In this document: positions 1 to 5,372 of the stretch, piece by piece
Position numbering within the stretch: position 1 is the first letter of the stretch
How the letters are laid out: every line of letters begins with the position of its first letter
Source: Candidatus Hydrogenedentota bacterium
Lineage (GTDB): Bacteria > Hydrogenedentota > Hydrogenedentia > Hydrogenedentiales > CAITNO01
Assembly (NCBI GenBank): GCA_903922535.1
Contig: CAIXUF010000786.1
Location: forward strand, 1-5,372
Length of the DNA: 5,372 bases
Direction: 5' to 3'
Position numbers and translations under genes: made by a program
The notes under the pieces: model-generated
What the model was told of the DNA's origin: nothing
Seen by the model: the letters and a program-made list of their open reading frames with translations, nothing else
The model's database searches: none

Positions 1-134
1 GGGTTGAATGTATTCGGGGCGTCTACGCGGACCAATTCACATTCAACCCGCTACGGGGTTGATAGTATCGTGGCCTGTTTTCCGGAGGTTCCTTTCGGAA
101 CCTCCAGCTATTCACATTCTTCCCTTTGGGGAAG
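1..134. repeat. Degenerate hairpin repeat units (dispersed-repeat-like), probably continuing off the left edge
   Basis: Two copies of the 10-mer ATTCACATTC lie at 35-44 and 110-119. Each runs into a short hairpin that begins on its last C: CAACCC (44-49) pairs with GGGTTG (56-61), and CTTCCC (119-124) pairs with GGGAAG (129-134). The two variable base pairs differ between copies but still pair (AA/TT versus TT/AA), which is compensatory change. GGGTTGA at 1-7 recurs at 56-62, and the match continues weakly (11 of 13 bases over 1-13 versus 56-68), so bases 1-6 look like the right arm of an earlier unit lost at the window edge. Bases 1-11 can also pair perfectly with 39-49, an alternative fold to the 44-61 hairpin. 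No coding function is supported: the plus-strand frame across it is arginine/proline-rich and runs into antisense tsaE. Whether it is transcribed, mobile or a structured RNA is not known from sequence. Confidence 0.6.
84..105 (-). other. Perfect 9-bp hairpin with GAAA tetraloop (minus-strand reading)
   Basis: GGAGGTTCC (84-92) and GGAACCTCC (97-105) are exact inverse complements around a four-base loop. Read on the minus strand, the direction of all the genes, the loop is GAAA, a stable GNRA tetraloop. It sits about 155 bases beyond the tsaE stop. The bases following it on the minus strand start GGAAAACAGG, so there is no U-run and it is not a canonical intrinsic terminator. It could protect an mRNA 3' end or belong to the surrounding repeat element; the function is inference. 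Confidence 0.6.
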
Positions 135-260
135 GAGGCACCCCGCAATCTCTGTCCGCGCCTGAACCGAGCCTTTCCGTCCTTTCTTCGAAGAACAGAT
201 TGAGCGCACAGTTGTCCAACGGGGCGTTCTCATATCCAGCCTGCCCGGCAATTCAGGAAC
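135..260. other. Intergenic stretch downstream of tsaE with no supported gene
   Basis: No convincing coding region, RNA gene or terminator is visible here. The only symmetry that stands out is a perfect 12-base palindrome, TTCTTCGAAGAA, at 184-195. With the hairpin stretch to its left it forms the 3' flank of the minus-strand gene cluster. Confidence 0.5.
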
Positions 261-737
261 TCAGGCGCGATCCACGGCCTCTTGCAGCACCTGTTCCCAA
301 CCCCCAGGCATCACGCCGCAGTCGTCGAAGACCAGCCGCCGCGCGTCGCCGCCCGCGTGAAACAGGCGCACTTCCAAACGCTGCGGCGGAAGCAGCACAC
401 CGGCCCGCTCGGCCCATTCCACCACGCACACGCCGTCGGGCTCGAAGAGTTCCTCGTAGCCCAAGTCCGCCAGTTCCTCGGGACCGCCGAGCCGGTACAA
501 ATCGAGGTGGTACAGCGCGGGATCGGCGCCATACTGGTTGACGAGCGTGAATGTGGGGCTGTGCACCGGCGTGCCGCCGGCGTAGTGCGCGGCCATCCCG
601 CGCACGAGACAGGTCTTGCCCGTGGCAAGATCTCCGAACAGCGCAACCACCACGCCGTCCGGCAGCAGGCCCGCCAACGTGCAGCCGAGGCGCTCGGTGG
701 TGTCGGGGGTGTGTGTAATGAGTTCCAGTCCGGCCAT
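261..737 (-). CDS. tsaE: tRNA (adenosine(37)-N6)-threonylcarbamoyltransferase complex ATPase subunit TsaE
   Basis: TsaE is the small P-loop ATPase that works with TsaB and TsaD in the cytoplasm to put the threonylcarbamoyl group on A37 of ANN-decoding tRNAs (t6A). The 158-residue product has the expected size and motifs in order: Walker A GDLATGKT (residues 35-42), the family signature SPTFTLVNQY (60-69), HLDLYR (77-82) with the conserved Asp, and the EW pair at 108-109 in VVEWAER. The Walker A reads A-T where G-A is more common in the family, but the invariant G-K-T is intact. ATG at 737 is chosen because AAGG (748-751) lies 10 bases upstream. A GTG at 743, overlapping the glgA stop as GTGA, would add two residues but sits only 4 bases from that site. 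The start is 2 bases after the glgA stop, so translational coupling is likely. tsaB and tsaD are not in the window. The identification is firm; the exact start is less so. Confidence 0.95.
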   Translation of the reverse strand: MAGLELITHTPDTTERLGCTLAGLLPDGVVVALFGDLATGKTCLVRGMAAHYAGGTPVHSPTFTLVNQYGADPALYHLDLYRLGGPEELADLGYEELFEPDGVCVVEWAERAGVLLPPQRLEVRLFHAGGDARRLVFDDCGVMPGGWEQVLQEAVDRA

Positions 738-739
738 GA

Positions 740-2209
740 TCACAATGCCTTGCTGATGGTCTTTCGATACAGCGCCTCATAGGCCCCGCAGGATCGGTCC
801 CAGGAGAAATCGTGCGTCATTCCGGCGTGCCGCAACTGCCGCATTGTCTCCGGTTCGGCATACAGCGCCACGGCACGGTCCATTGCCCGCGCCAGCGCGG
901 CCGCCGTCTTTGGGACAAATGACAGGCCCGTGGCGGTGTTGCGGCGCAAATTGGCCGGGGTCGCATCAACCACCGTGTCCGCCAGCCCGCCCGTGCGCCG
1001 CACCACAGGCACGGTCCCGTAGGCCAGCGCGTACATTTGCGCCAGTCCGCAGGGTTCATAGCGCGAGGGCATGAGGAAGAAGTCGCTTCCGGCGACCACC
1101 TGGTGCGACAACGCCACGTCGTATCCCAGAAACACACCGACCCGGCCGGGATAGCGGCGCACGCATTCGCCCATTGGCCCTTCCAGAGAGGGATCGCCCG
1201 ACCCAAGCACCACCAACTGCGCGTCGTGCACCATGAGCCGGTCCATTGCGTCCAGCACGAAGTCGAAGCCCTTCTGCCAATAGAGGCGGCTCACCGCGCC
1301 AAACAGCGGCACATCACGCACGGGCAGTTCAAACCGCCGTTGGAGCGCGGCCTTGCATTCCACCTTGCCCTGAGGCGCTTCGTCAGTGTACGCGCATTCG
1401 ATGTGCGGGTCAGTCGCGGGATTCCAGACGTCATAATCGACGCCGTTGAGCACGCCGTAGAGATCGGCGGACCGCGCGTCCAGCGACCCTTCCAAACCGC
1501 AACCGTATTCGGCGGTCTGCATTTCCTTGGCATAGCGCGGGCTGACGGTGCTGAGCGTGTCCGCCAGCATGATCGCGCCCTTCATGATGTTCATGTCGCC
1601 CGCGAAGAGCAGGCACTCCGGGGTGAGCAGTGCCGGGTCAAATCCGGTTGCCGCGAACTTGGACAGGGGATAGCGCCCCTGGTGGGCCAGATTGTGAATG
1701 GTGAACAAGCACGGGATGCGACCCCAGACAGGGTCGTCCCGGTAACGCGTCTTGAGGTAAATGGCAATGGGCGCGCCGTGCCAGTCGTGGCAGTGGATGA
1801 TGTCGGGTACCCATCCCGTCTGCGGGATGCCGTGACACAGTGCCTGGCAGAAGAAGCAAAACCGCTCGCCGTTGTCGTCAAACTCATAGGCGCCCGCACC
1901 GTAGGGCGCCGGGCGTCCAAAATAGCCGTCATGCTCAATGAGGTACAGCGGGATGTCCGTGCCGGGCACGGCCGACACCCGCATTGCACCATGCACGGGC
2001 TTGCCGTCGAGTTCGGCCACCACCATGCAGAACTGTTCGCCCCTGTACTCGGCCGCTATTTGCCGGTAACCGGGCAGCACCAGGCGCACATCATGGCCGC
2101 GAGCGCGCAGCGCACGGGGCAGCGCCGCGGCCACCTCGGCCAGTCCGCCGGTGCTGACCAGCGGTGCCAGTTCGGAGGTTACATAGAGAATTTTCAGGGA
2201 TTGCGCCAC
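740..2209 (-). CDS. glgA: Glycogen synthase GlgA (GT5, nucleotide-glucose: alpha-1,4-glucan glucosyltransferase)
   Basis: GlgA extends alpha-1,4-glucan chains from ADP-glucose (family knowledge) in the cytoplasm. The 489-residue product has the full length and two-Rossmann GT-B layout of bacterial GT5 enzymes. The N-terminal starch-synthase catalytic domain (about 5-245) carries the glycine-rich STGGLAEV (19-26), CHDWHG (140-145) and FTIHNLAHQG (169-178). LNGVDYDVWNP (254-264) follows, then the C-terminal GT1-like domain with SRLYWQKGFDF (307-317), SRYEPCGLAQMYALAYGT (382-399), which holds the conserved Glu region, and RTGGL (405-409). The N-terminal motif, usually K-T-G-G-L, has Ser at position 19 (codon AGC). 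The start is GTG at 2209, supported by AAAGGAG eight bases upstream, with no better start nearby. A possible own promoter lies in the 50-base gap before it. glgB and glgC are not in the window, so nucleotide specificity cannot be supported from context. Confidence 0.96.
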   Translation of the reverse strand: MAQSLKILYVTSELAPLVSTGGLAEVAAALPRALRARGHDVRLVLPGYRQIAAEYRGEQFCMVVAELDGKPVHGAMRVSAVPGTDIPLYLIEHDGYFGRPAPYGAGAYEFDDNGERFCFFCQALCHGIPQTGWVPDIIHCHDWHGAPIAIYLKTRYRDDPVWGRIPCLFTIHNLAHQGRYPLSKFAATGFDPALLTPECLLFAGDMNIMKGAIMLADTLSTVSPRYAKEMQTAEYGCGLEGSLDARSADLYGVLNGVDYDVWNPATDPHIECAYTDEAPQGKVECKAALQRRFELPVRDVPLFGAVSRLYWQKGFDFVLDAMDRLMVHDAQLVVLGSGDPSLEGPMGECVRRYPGRVGVFLGYDVALSHQVVAGSDFFLMPSRYEPCGLAQMYALAYGTVPVVRRTGGLADTVVDATPANLRRNTATGLSFVPKTAAALARAMDRAVALYAEPETMRQLRHAGMTHDFSWDRSCGAYEALYRKTISKAL

Positions 2210-2217
2210 GGTGAAGG

Positions 2218-2224
2218 CTCCTTT
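2218..2224 (-). promoter_or_regulatory. glgA ribosome binding site, in a potential small hairpin
   Basis: Minus-strand AAAGGAG ends 8 bases before the GTG at 2209 and fixes the glgA start. The same bases can form a hairpin: CTCCT (2230-2226), loop GAA (2225-2223), AGGAG (2222-2218), extendable by two G-C pairs (2233-2232 with 2217-2216) past one bulged C. In a read-through transcript this could mask the site. In a transcript begun from the TATAAT just upstream, the left arm would be largely missing. That regulatory reading is inference. Confidence 0.75.
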
Positions 2225-2235
2225 CAGGAGGCCGC

Positions 2236-2241
2236 ATTATA
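2236..2241 (-). promoter_or_regulatory. Candidate -10 box (TATAAT) of an internal glgA promoter
   Basis: A perfect TATAAT lies on the minus strand in the short gap between the Nif3-like gene and glgA, in otherwise GC-rich sequence. A start about 7 bases downstream would give a leader of roughly 20 bases with the glgA ribosome binding site inside it. The hexamer at the 17-base spacing is TGTAGC, a poor match to TTGACA, and no TGn extension precedes the -10. It is therefore a candidate only, for a sigma-70-type factor. Confidence 0.35.
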
Positions 2242-2259
2242 GACGACCCGACGGTCCGG

Positions 2260-3360
2260 CTACACCCCGAAAGGATCCGCTTCGCCGATGACCGTGACCG
2301 GCAGTCCCTCCAAAGCGGCACCAAGCCGCCGGGCAATTTCGGGCAGCACAGGTATCTCCGTGCCGTGGTGCCCCGCATCGACCACCAGAAGATTGCGGGC
2401 CTGCGCCGAAAGCGCATCATGGTATTTCACATCGCCCGTCACATAGGCGTCCACGTCGAGCGGCATGCGCGCCGCCTGATCGCCGCCCGAACCGCCCAGC
2501 ACCGCAACACGCCGCACCCGGCGTCCCGTGCCGGGGAACACGGCGCGTATTGACGCGGGCGCAAGGCATTGCCGCACGTGTTCAACAAAAACGCCCTGCT
2601 CCATCGCCTCCGGCAGTTCCCCCACCCGGCCCAGACCGACCGATGGGTCCGTATTTTCCAGCGCCACCACATCATAGGCGACTTCCTCGTAGGGGTGTGC
2701 CTGGAACATCGCGCGCAGCACCGCACCCAGGCGCGGTTTGGGAACAAGCGTCTCGAATCGCCGTTCGGCCTCCTCGTTCAGCTTTCCGGTCTCACCGCTG
2801 AAGGGCTGTGCGCCCTCGCCGGGCAGGTAGGTACCGACGCCCGGCGCACTGAATGAGCAATGCGTGTAGGCACCGATAACGCCCGCGCCCGCCGCGCTCA
2901 CCGCGTCGCGCAACCGCGCCAGATGCGACTCGGGCACAAACACCACCAGCTTCACCTGCAGCGCCTCGTCGGCGGCAAAGAGCAGCTTGATCTTTTCGAG
3001 CCCAAGCACCCTGGCCAGTGCGTCGTTCACCCCGCCCGGCGCAACGTCCAGGTTGGTGTGCGCCGCAAGGCAGGCCATGCCGCCCGCCACAATGTCGAGG
3101 CACAGGCGCACCTGGGGGTCATCGGTGCGCAGCGCCCGTATCGGGTCCCATATCAGCGGGTGGTGCGCCACAATCATGTTTGCACCCGCCGCCCGCGCCC
3201 CGGCCACCACGCCCGGGGTCACGCTCAGACACACGGCCACACCCGCAATTTCCTGGTCGGGTCTGCCTGCTTGCAGGCCCACCCGGTCCCATGTTTCGGC
3301 CCAGGTGGGCGGCGCCCAGTCATCCATCACCCGCTTCACATCCGAAACACGCCAAGTCAT
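2260..3360 (-). CDS. Nif3-like dinuclear metal center protein (long form with PII/CutA-like insert)
   Basis: This is a member of the NIF3 / YbgI / YqfO family, ring-forming proteins with a two-metal site whose cellular role is unsettled; some are labelled GTP cyclohydrolase I type 2. The 366-residue product matches the long form. The N-terminal half-domain runs to about 130 with AHHPLIW (65-71; His66 and His67) and HTNLD (101-105; Asp105). A PII/CutA-like insert (about 135-235) includes HCSF (167-170), GEGAQPF (181-187) and AHPYEEVAYD (221-230). The C-terminal half-domain (about 245-366) has LGGSGGD (288-294), TGDVKYHDA (308-316) and AGHHGTE (329-335; His331 and Glu335). These five residues fit the metal ligands known for YbgI. 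The ATG at 3360 overlaps the stop of the preceding MEMO gene as ATGA, and a G-rich weak Shine-Dalgarno (AGGGGGA) lies 7 bases upstream. The frame stays open 56 codons further up, but that stretch is inside the MEMO gene and is not family-like. All metal ligands are intact. Substrate is unknown. Confidence 0.93.
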   Translation of the reverse strand: MTWRVSDVKRVMDDWAPPTWAETWDRVGLQAGRPDQEIAGVAVCLSVTPGVVAGARAAGANMIVAHHPLIWDPIRALRTDDPQVRLCLDIVAGGMACLAAHTNLDVAPGGVNDALARVLGLEKIKLLFAADEALQVKLVVFVPESHLARLRDAVSAAGAGVIGAYTHCSFSAPGVGTYLPGEGAQPFSGETGKLNEEAERRFETLVPKPRLGAVLRAMFQAHPYEEVAYDVVALENTDPSVGLGRVGELPEAMEQGVFVEHVRQCLAPASIRAVFPGTGRRVRRVAVLGGSGGDQAARMPLDVDAYVTGDVKYHDALSAQARNLLVVDAGHHGTEIPVLPEIARRLGAALEGLPVTVIGEADPFGV

Positions 3361-4187
3361 TGCACGTCCCCCTGTTCCTCGAACTCCATGGAAATGGCGG
3401 CATAGCCCACGACATGGCCGGTGTCGCCGCTGGCGCGGGCGCTCGTCCGGTGGTCCAGCAGACGCCAGTCCACCGCGCAGCGCGCGTTGGCGTAGGCCAT
3501 GGCCGTCACCACCGCCGCGCCGCCGCACATCGAGCAGGTCCCCGCCGCAAGGCCCCGCGAAAGCTGCATCGGGTCGCGCTCCAGAATCGTTCCGGTCGAT
3601 TCGCGATCAATCGCGTTGGCCTCGGCCTCGGTGAGATAGTGTGAAAGATCCGTCGAGGCGATGACCAGGTCGCCCGGTTCCAGATACTGGGCGAGCCTCC
3701 GGCCAAATTCCACATGCCATTCGCCGGCCTCATCCCCAAAGAGGATCGGCACAATCGGCACGGTCCCGATGGCCACTTGGACAAAGGGCGCCTGCACCTC
3801 AAGTGTGTGCTCCACCTCGTGCGCCTCCAGGGGTGCGCCGCCAAATTCCTGCTCCAGCATGGCCGCCATATGGACGTCCACCGGCAGAACGCCCAGCGGA
3901 GATTCGTAGCCGCCCGTGGCCCATATTGACGCGCCCCGGAACGCGTACCGGTGCGACCGGCCCAGCAGCACGATGCGTTTGGGCTGCGCCCCGCGCACGC
4001 GCGCGTAGGCGAATCCGGCCGTGGGTCCGGAGTAGACATAGCCCGCATGGGGCGCCACCAGCGCCGCCACCTGCGCGGGGGACGCCGCAATGCCGGAGGC
4101 GTCGATGTACTTCCGCACATCCTTTTCCAGCACTTCGGGCTGCTGCGGATAGAACTGTCCCGCCACCACTGCACGCCGCACCGTCAT
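3357..4187 (-). CDS. amrB: MEMO family protein, AmmeMemoRadiSam system protein B
   Basis: This 276-residue protein belongs to the MEMO family, related to extradiol dioxygenases and to human MEMO1; in bacteria it is named AmmeMemoRadiSam system protein B because it often occurs with an AMMECR1 protein and a radical SAM enzyme. Family landmarks run in order: AGQFYP (9-14), APHAGYVYSGP (45-55; His47), LLGRSHR (74-80; His79), EHTLEVQAPF (126-135), PILFGD (147-152), STDLSHY (178-184; Asp180, His183), and SMCGGAAV (219-226; Cys221). His47, His79 and Cys221 line up with the metal-site residues reported for human MEMO1 (His49, His81, Cys244). There is no signal peptide or membrane segment, so it is likely cytoplasmic. 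The AMMECR1 and radical SAM partners are not in the window. ATG at 4187 has a perfect AGGAGG but only 4 bases of spacing; the GTG two codons in is a possible alternative start. The stop overlaps the start of the Nif3-like gene. Reaction unknown. Confidence 0.94.
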   Translation of the reverse strand: MTVRRAVVAGQFYPQQPEVLEKDVRKYIDASGIAASPAQVAALVAPHAGYVYSGPTAGFAYARVRGAQPKRIVLLGRSHRYAFRGASIWATGGYESPLGVLPVDVHMAAMLEQEFGGAPLEAHEVEHTLEVQAPFVQVAIGTVPIVPILFGDEAGEWHVEFGRRLAQYLEPGDLVIASTDLSHYLTEAEANAIDRESTGTILERDPMQLSRGLAAGTCSMCGGAAVVTAMAYANARCAVDWRLLDHRTSARASGDTGHVVGYAAISMEFEEQGDVQ

Positions 4188-4191
4188 AATG

Positions 4192-4199
4192 CCTCCTTT
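4192..4199 (-). promoter_or_regulatory. Ribosome binding site of the MEMO gene
   Basis: Minus-strand AAAGGAGG is a full anti-16S match in the 31-base gap after the carbohydrate-active gene. It lies 4 bases before ATG 4187 and 10 bases before the in-frame GTG (4181-4179), so the start could be either. The gap contains no hairpin-plus-T-run terminator and no clear promoter, which favours co-transcription with the upstream gene. Confidence 0.7.
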
Positions 4200-4218
4200 C
4201 TGTCACTGCGAACTGCGC

Positions 4219-5372
4219 CTATTCTGTTTTCGCCAGTGTCATGCTTGCCGGCATCATTCGCAACACCGTCACGGGGCCGAAAATGCCGGACTTGGTCTGA
4301 TTCTCGTAGACGTGCGCGCTCGGATGCCCGTCCGCAAAGTGGGGTCCCAAGGTGTTGAGCACGAGCACCGAGACCTCATTCTCGCCCGCCTTGACCGCGT
4401 CGGTGATGTCAAAGCGGTACGGATGCCAGATGCGGGTGCCGCAGGGCCTGCCGTTGACGAGCACTTCCGCGCTGCCGCGCACACGGCCCAGGTCCAGCAT
4501 CACGCGCGCGCCGTCCTTCCCGGGCAGTTGGACGCGCTTGCTGTAGCGCACCCCGCCCGCATAATGCGGCAGGCCCAGTTCGTCCCAGGATCCGAGCGGA
4601 ATGGTTCCGGGCCCCACATCAAACGTGATTGGGGCCTCAATGGCGGCCCCCCTCTCAAAGCCCAGTACCGTAACGATCCGCAATGCGGCAATACGGCGGG
4701 GTGCGTCGGGGTCGGGCAGCGTTGCCGTGAGCACGCCGTCGCGGGATTCCAGCGGCACTTCCGAACCGTTTATGAACAACTGCGTTTCGCATGGGGTGCG
4801 AAGGGCCATGCGCGTGGCACCGGGCGGGACAATAAAGCGGTATCGGGCGGGCGTGGGTGGAATGTCATACGGCGGAGCATAGATTAACCGGTCAAACGGC
4901 GCGGGACGCGGCGCCTCACCTGCCAGCCAGCCGGCCTGGGGAAGCGGGTGCGGACGTGGCCGCAGCAGGAGCAACGCCGGGTCTCCCGTGTAGCCCTGGG
5001 ACGGCGCACTGAGAATTCGGGCAGGACCGGTTGCGGTGGCAAAGGACGCGTCGGAAGCGAATGCCACCTCTTGCCCGTCTTGAAGGGTCACGAGTCCGTC
5101 TAGCAGCAGGCCCACGGCATCACCCGTGTCGCGCGCCTCAATCTCCAACTGGTTCGGGCCGGGCTTAAGATATGGTGCAATGCCATACCTCTCGGACCGG
5201 CTCATGAAGTAGGCGTCGAAATTGCCCTGGTCCGCCACTAATTCGCCGTTAATGCGGATTTTGTGCATGCAGCCCAGGGCTACGACCATCATGGCCGACT
5301 TGACCGGTCCCGGCACCTCTATCGTCCTCTTGAATACGGTCGTGCCCGGTGTGTCCGGCTGGCTGCTCCAAA
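4219..5372 (-). CDS. Glycoside hydrolase-like protein, C-terminal part with GH2-type sugar-binding beta-sandwich modules (5' end outside window)
   Basis: The frame is open from the window end to the TAG at 4219, giving 383 visible residues; the true start lies beyond 5372, and the GTG at 5316 is inside a domain. Three beta-rich modules can be read. Fragment residues 1-115 (WSSQPDT, FKRTIEVPG, ALGCMHKIRINGELV, APYLKPGPNQLEIEARD) resemble the jelly-roll found at the N-terminus of rhamnosidase and GH2 proteins. About 175-250 (YRFIVPPGATRMALRT, LFINGSEVPL) is a second, weaker one. 257-372 (LGSWDELGLPHYAGGVRY, LDLGRVRGSAEVLVNGRP, HPYRFDITDAVKAGENE, then SGIFGPVTVL) is a good match to the GH2 sugar-binding domain pattern. 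No catalytic domain or catalytic carboxylate can be assigned in this part, so substrate and family (GH2, GH78/GH106-like or other) stay open. A signal peptide would be out of view. It is the first gene of the visible cluster, 31 bases before the MEMO gene. Family-level call is reasonably sure; enzyme activity is inference. Confidence 0.8.
   Translation of the reverse strand, partial: WSSQPDTPGTTVFKRTIEVPGPVKSAMMVVALGCMHKIRINGELVADQGNFDAYFMSRSERYGIAPYLKPGPNQLEIEARDTGDAVGLLLDGLVTLQDGQEVAFASDASFATATGPARILSAPSQGYTGDPALLLLRPRPHPLPQAGWLAGEAPRPAPFDRLIYAPPYDIPPTPARYRFIVPPGATRMALRTPCETQLFINGSEVPLESRDGVLTATLPDPDAPRRIAALRIVTVLGFERGAAIEAPITFDVGPGTIPLGSWDELGLPHYAGGVRYSKRVQLPGKDGARVMLDLGRVRGSAEVLVNGRPCGTRIWHPYRFDITDAVKAGENEVSVLVLNTLGPHFADGHPSAHVYENQTKSGIFGPVTVLRMMPASMTLAKTE

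Noticed and set aside
84..134. Intrinsic terminator for the gene cluster
   Set aside because: The hairpins at 84-105 and 119-134 lack a following T-run in the minus-strand direction, and the plus-strand direction has only a weak mixed T/C stretch.
1..134. CRISPR array
   Set aside because: Only two exact 10-mer copies are present, with uneven unit lengths and no uniform repeat of 23-40 bases or matching spacers; no cas gene is in the window.
108..233. Minus-strand 41-codon small open frame downstream of tsaE
   Set aside because: It has no convincing ribosome binding site, runs through the hairpin repeats and shows no recognisable feature, so it is likely chance.
8..541. Plus-strand open frame of 177 codons at the left edge
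   Set aside because: It crosses the hairpin repeats and then runs antisense to tsaE. The product is Arg/Pro-rich low-complexity with no family resemblance, typical of a GC-rich shadow frame.
282..782. 166-codon plus-strand open frame antisense to tsaE
   Set aside because: It overlaps a clear TsaE with intact motifs and has no recognisable motif of its own.
1037..2242. 401-codon plus-strand open frame antisense to glgA
   Set aside because: It lies almost wholly over a well-supported full-length GlgA. Its His/Arg/Ala-rich translation shows no domain; long antisense frames are expected in GC-rich genes.
3361..3528. N-terminal extension of the Nif3-like gene by 56 codons
   Set aside because: The extension lies inside the MEMO gene, is Arg/Gly-rich and is not family-like. 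The internal ATG at 3360 gives the normal family N-terminus and an ATGA overlap.
4189..4887. 232-codon plus-strand open frame antisense to the carbohydrate-active gene
   Set aside because: The minus-strand frame matches sugar-binding domain patterns across the same bases; the plus-strand product matches nothing.

Overview
The window (5,372 bases, clearly GC-rich) carries five protein-coding genes, all on the minus strand and packed head to tail. Read in transcription order, from high to low coordinates, they are: the C-terminal part of a large carbohydrate-active protein (cut by the window edge), a MEMO-family protein (AmmeMemoRadiSam system protein B), a Nif3-like dinuclear-metal protein, glycogen synthase GlgA, and the tRNA t6A-modification ATPase TsaE. 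There is no tRNA, rRNA, CRISPR array, transposase or integrase. The organism is a bacterium, because it has TsaE, a GT5 GlgA and Shine-Dalgarno sites. High GC, a MEMO/AmmeMemoRadiSam gene and a multi-module sugar-binding glycosidase-like protein would fit a lineage such as Hydrogenedentota, Planctomycetota, Lentisphaerota or similar polysaccharide degraders. That placement is inference, with no marker gene here to fix it.

Layout. 1-134 is a hairpin-rich stretch that looks like degenerate repeat units: two copies of ATTCACATTC, each followed by a small hairpin whose two variable base pairs differ in a compensatory way, with a perfect 9-bp hairpin between them. 135-260 holds no gene that I can support, only a 12-bp palindrome. 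261-737 is tsaE and 740-2209 is glgA, with 2 bases between the glgA stop and the chosen tsaE start. 2210-2259 is a 50-base gap with a strong GTG-associated ribosome binding site and a consensus TATAAT, a possible internal promoter. 2260-3360 is the Nif3-like gene, whose ATG overlaps the stop of the MEMO gene (ATGA). 3357-4187 is the MEMO gene with an AGGAGG site. A 31-base gap follows, then the partial carbohydrate-active gene from 4219 to the window end.

How the genes work together. Spacing and overlaps suggest one transcription unit, possibly with an extra promoter before glgA. The MEMO and Nif3-like pair is translationally coupled; both are metal-site proteins with poorly defined biochemical roles. 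GlgA makes alpha-1,4-glucan from nucleotide-glucose, and the upstream gene belongs to carbohydrate metabolism, so a loose sugar/glycogen theme is possible. TsaE is a housekeeping tRNA-modification factor that probably rides along. The two points most worth a second look are the covarying hairpin repeats at the left edge and the Ser in place of the usual Lys in the N-terminal K-T-G-G-L motif of GlgA. I see no clear evidence of a wholly new multi-gene system.
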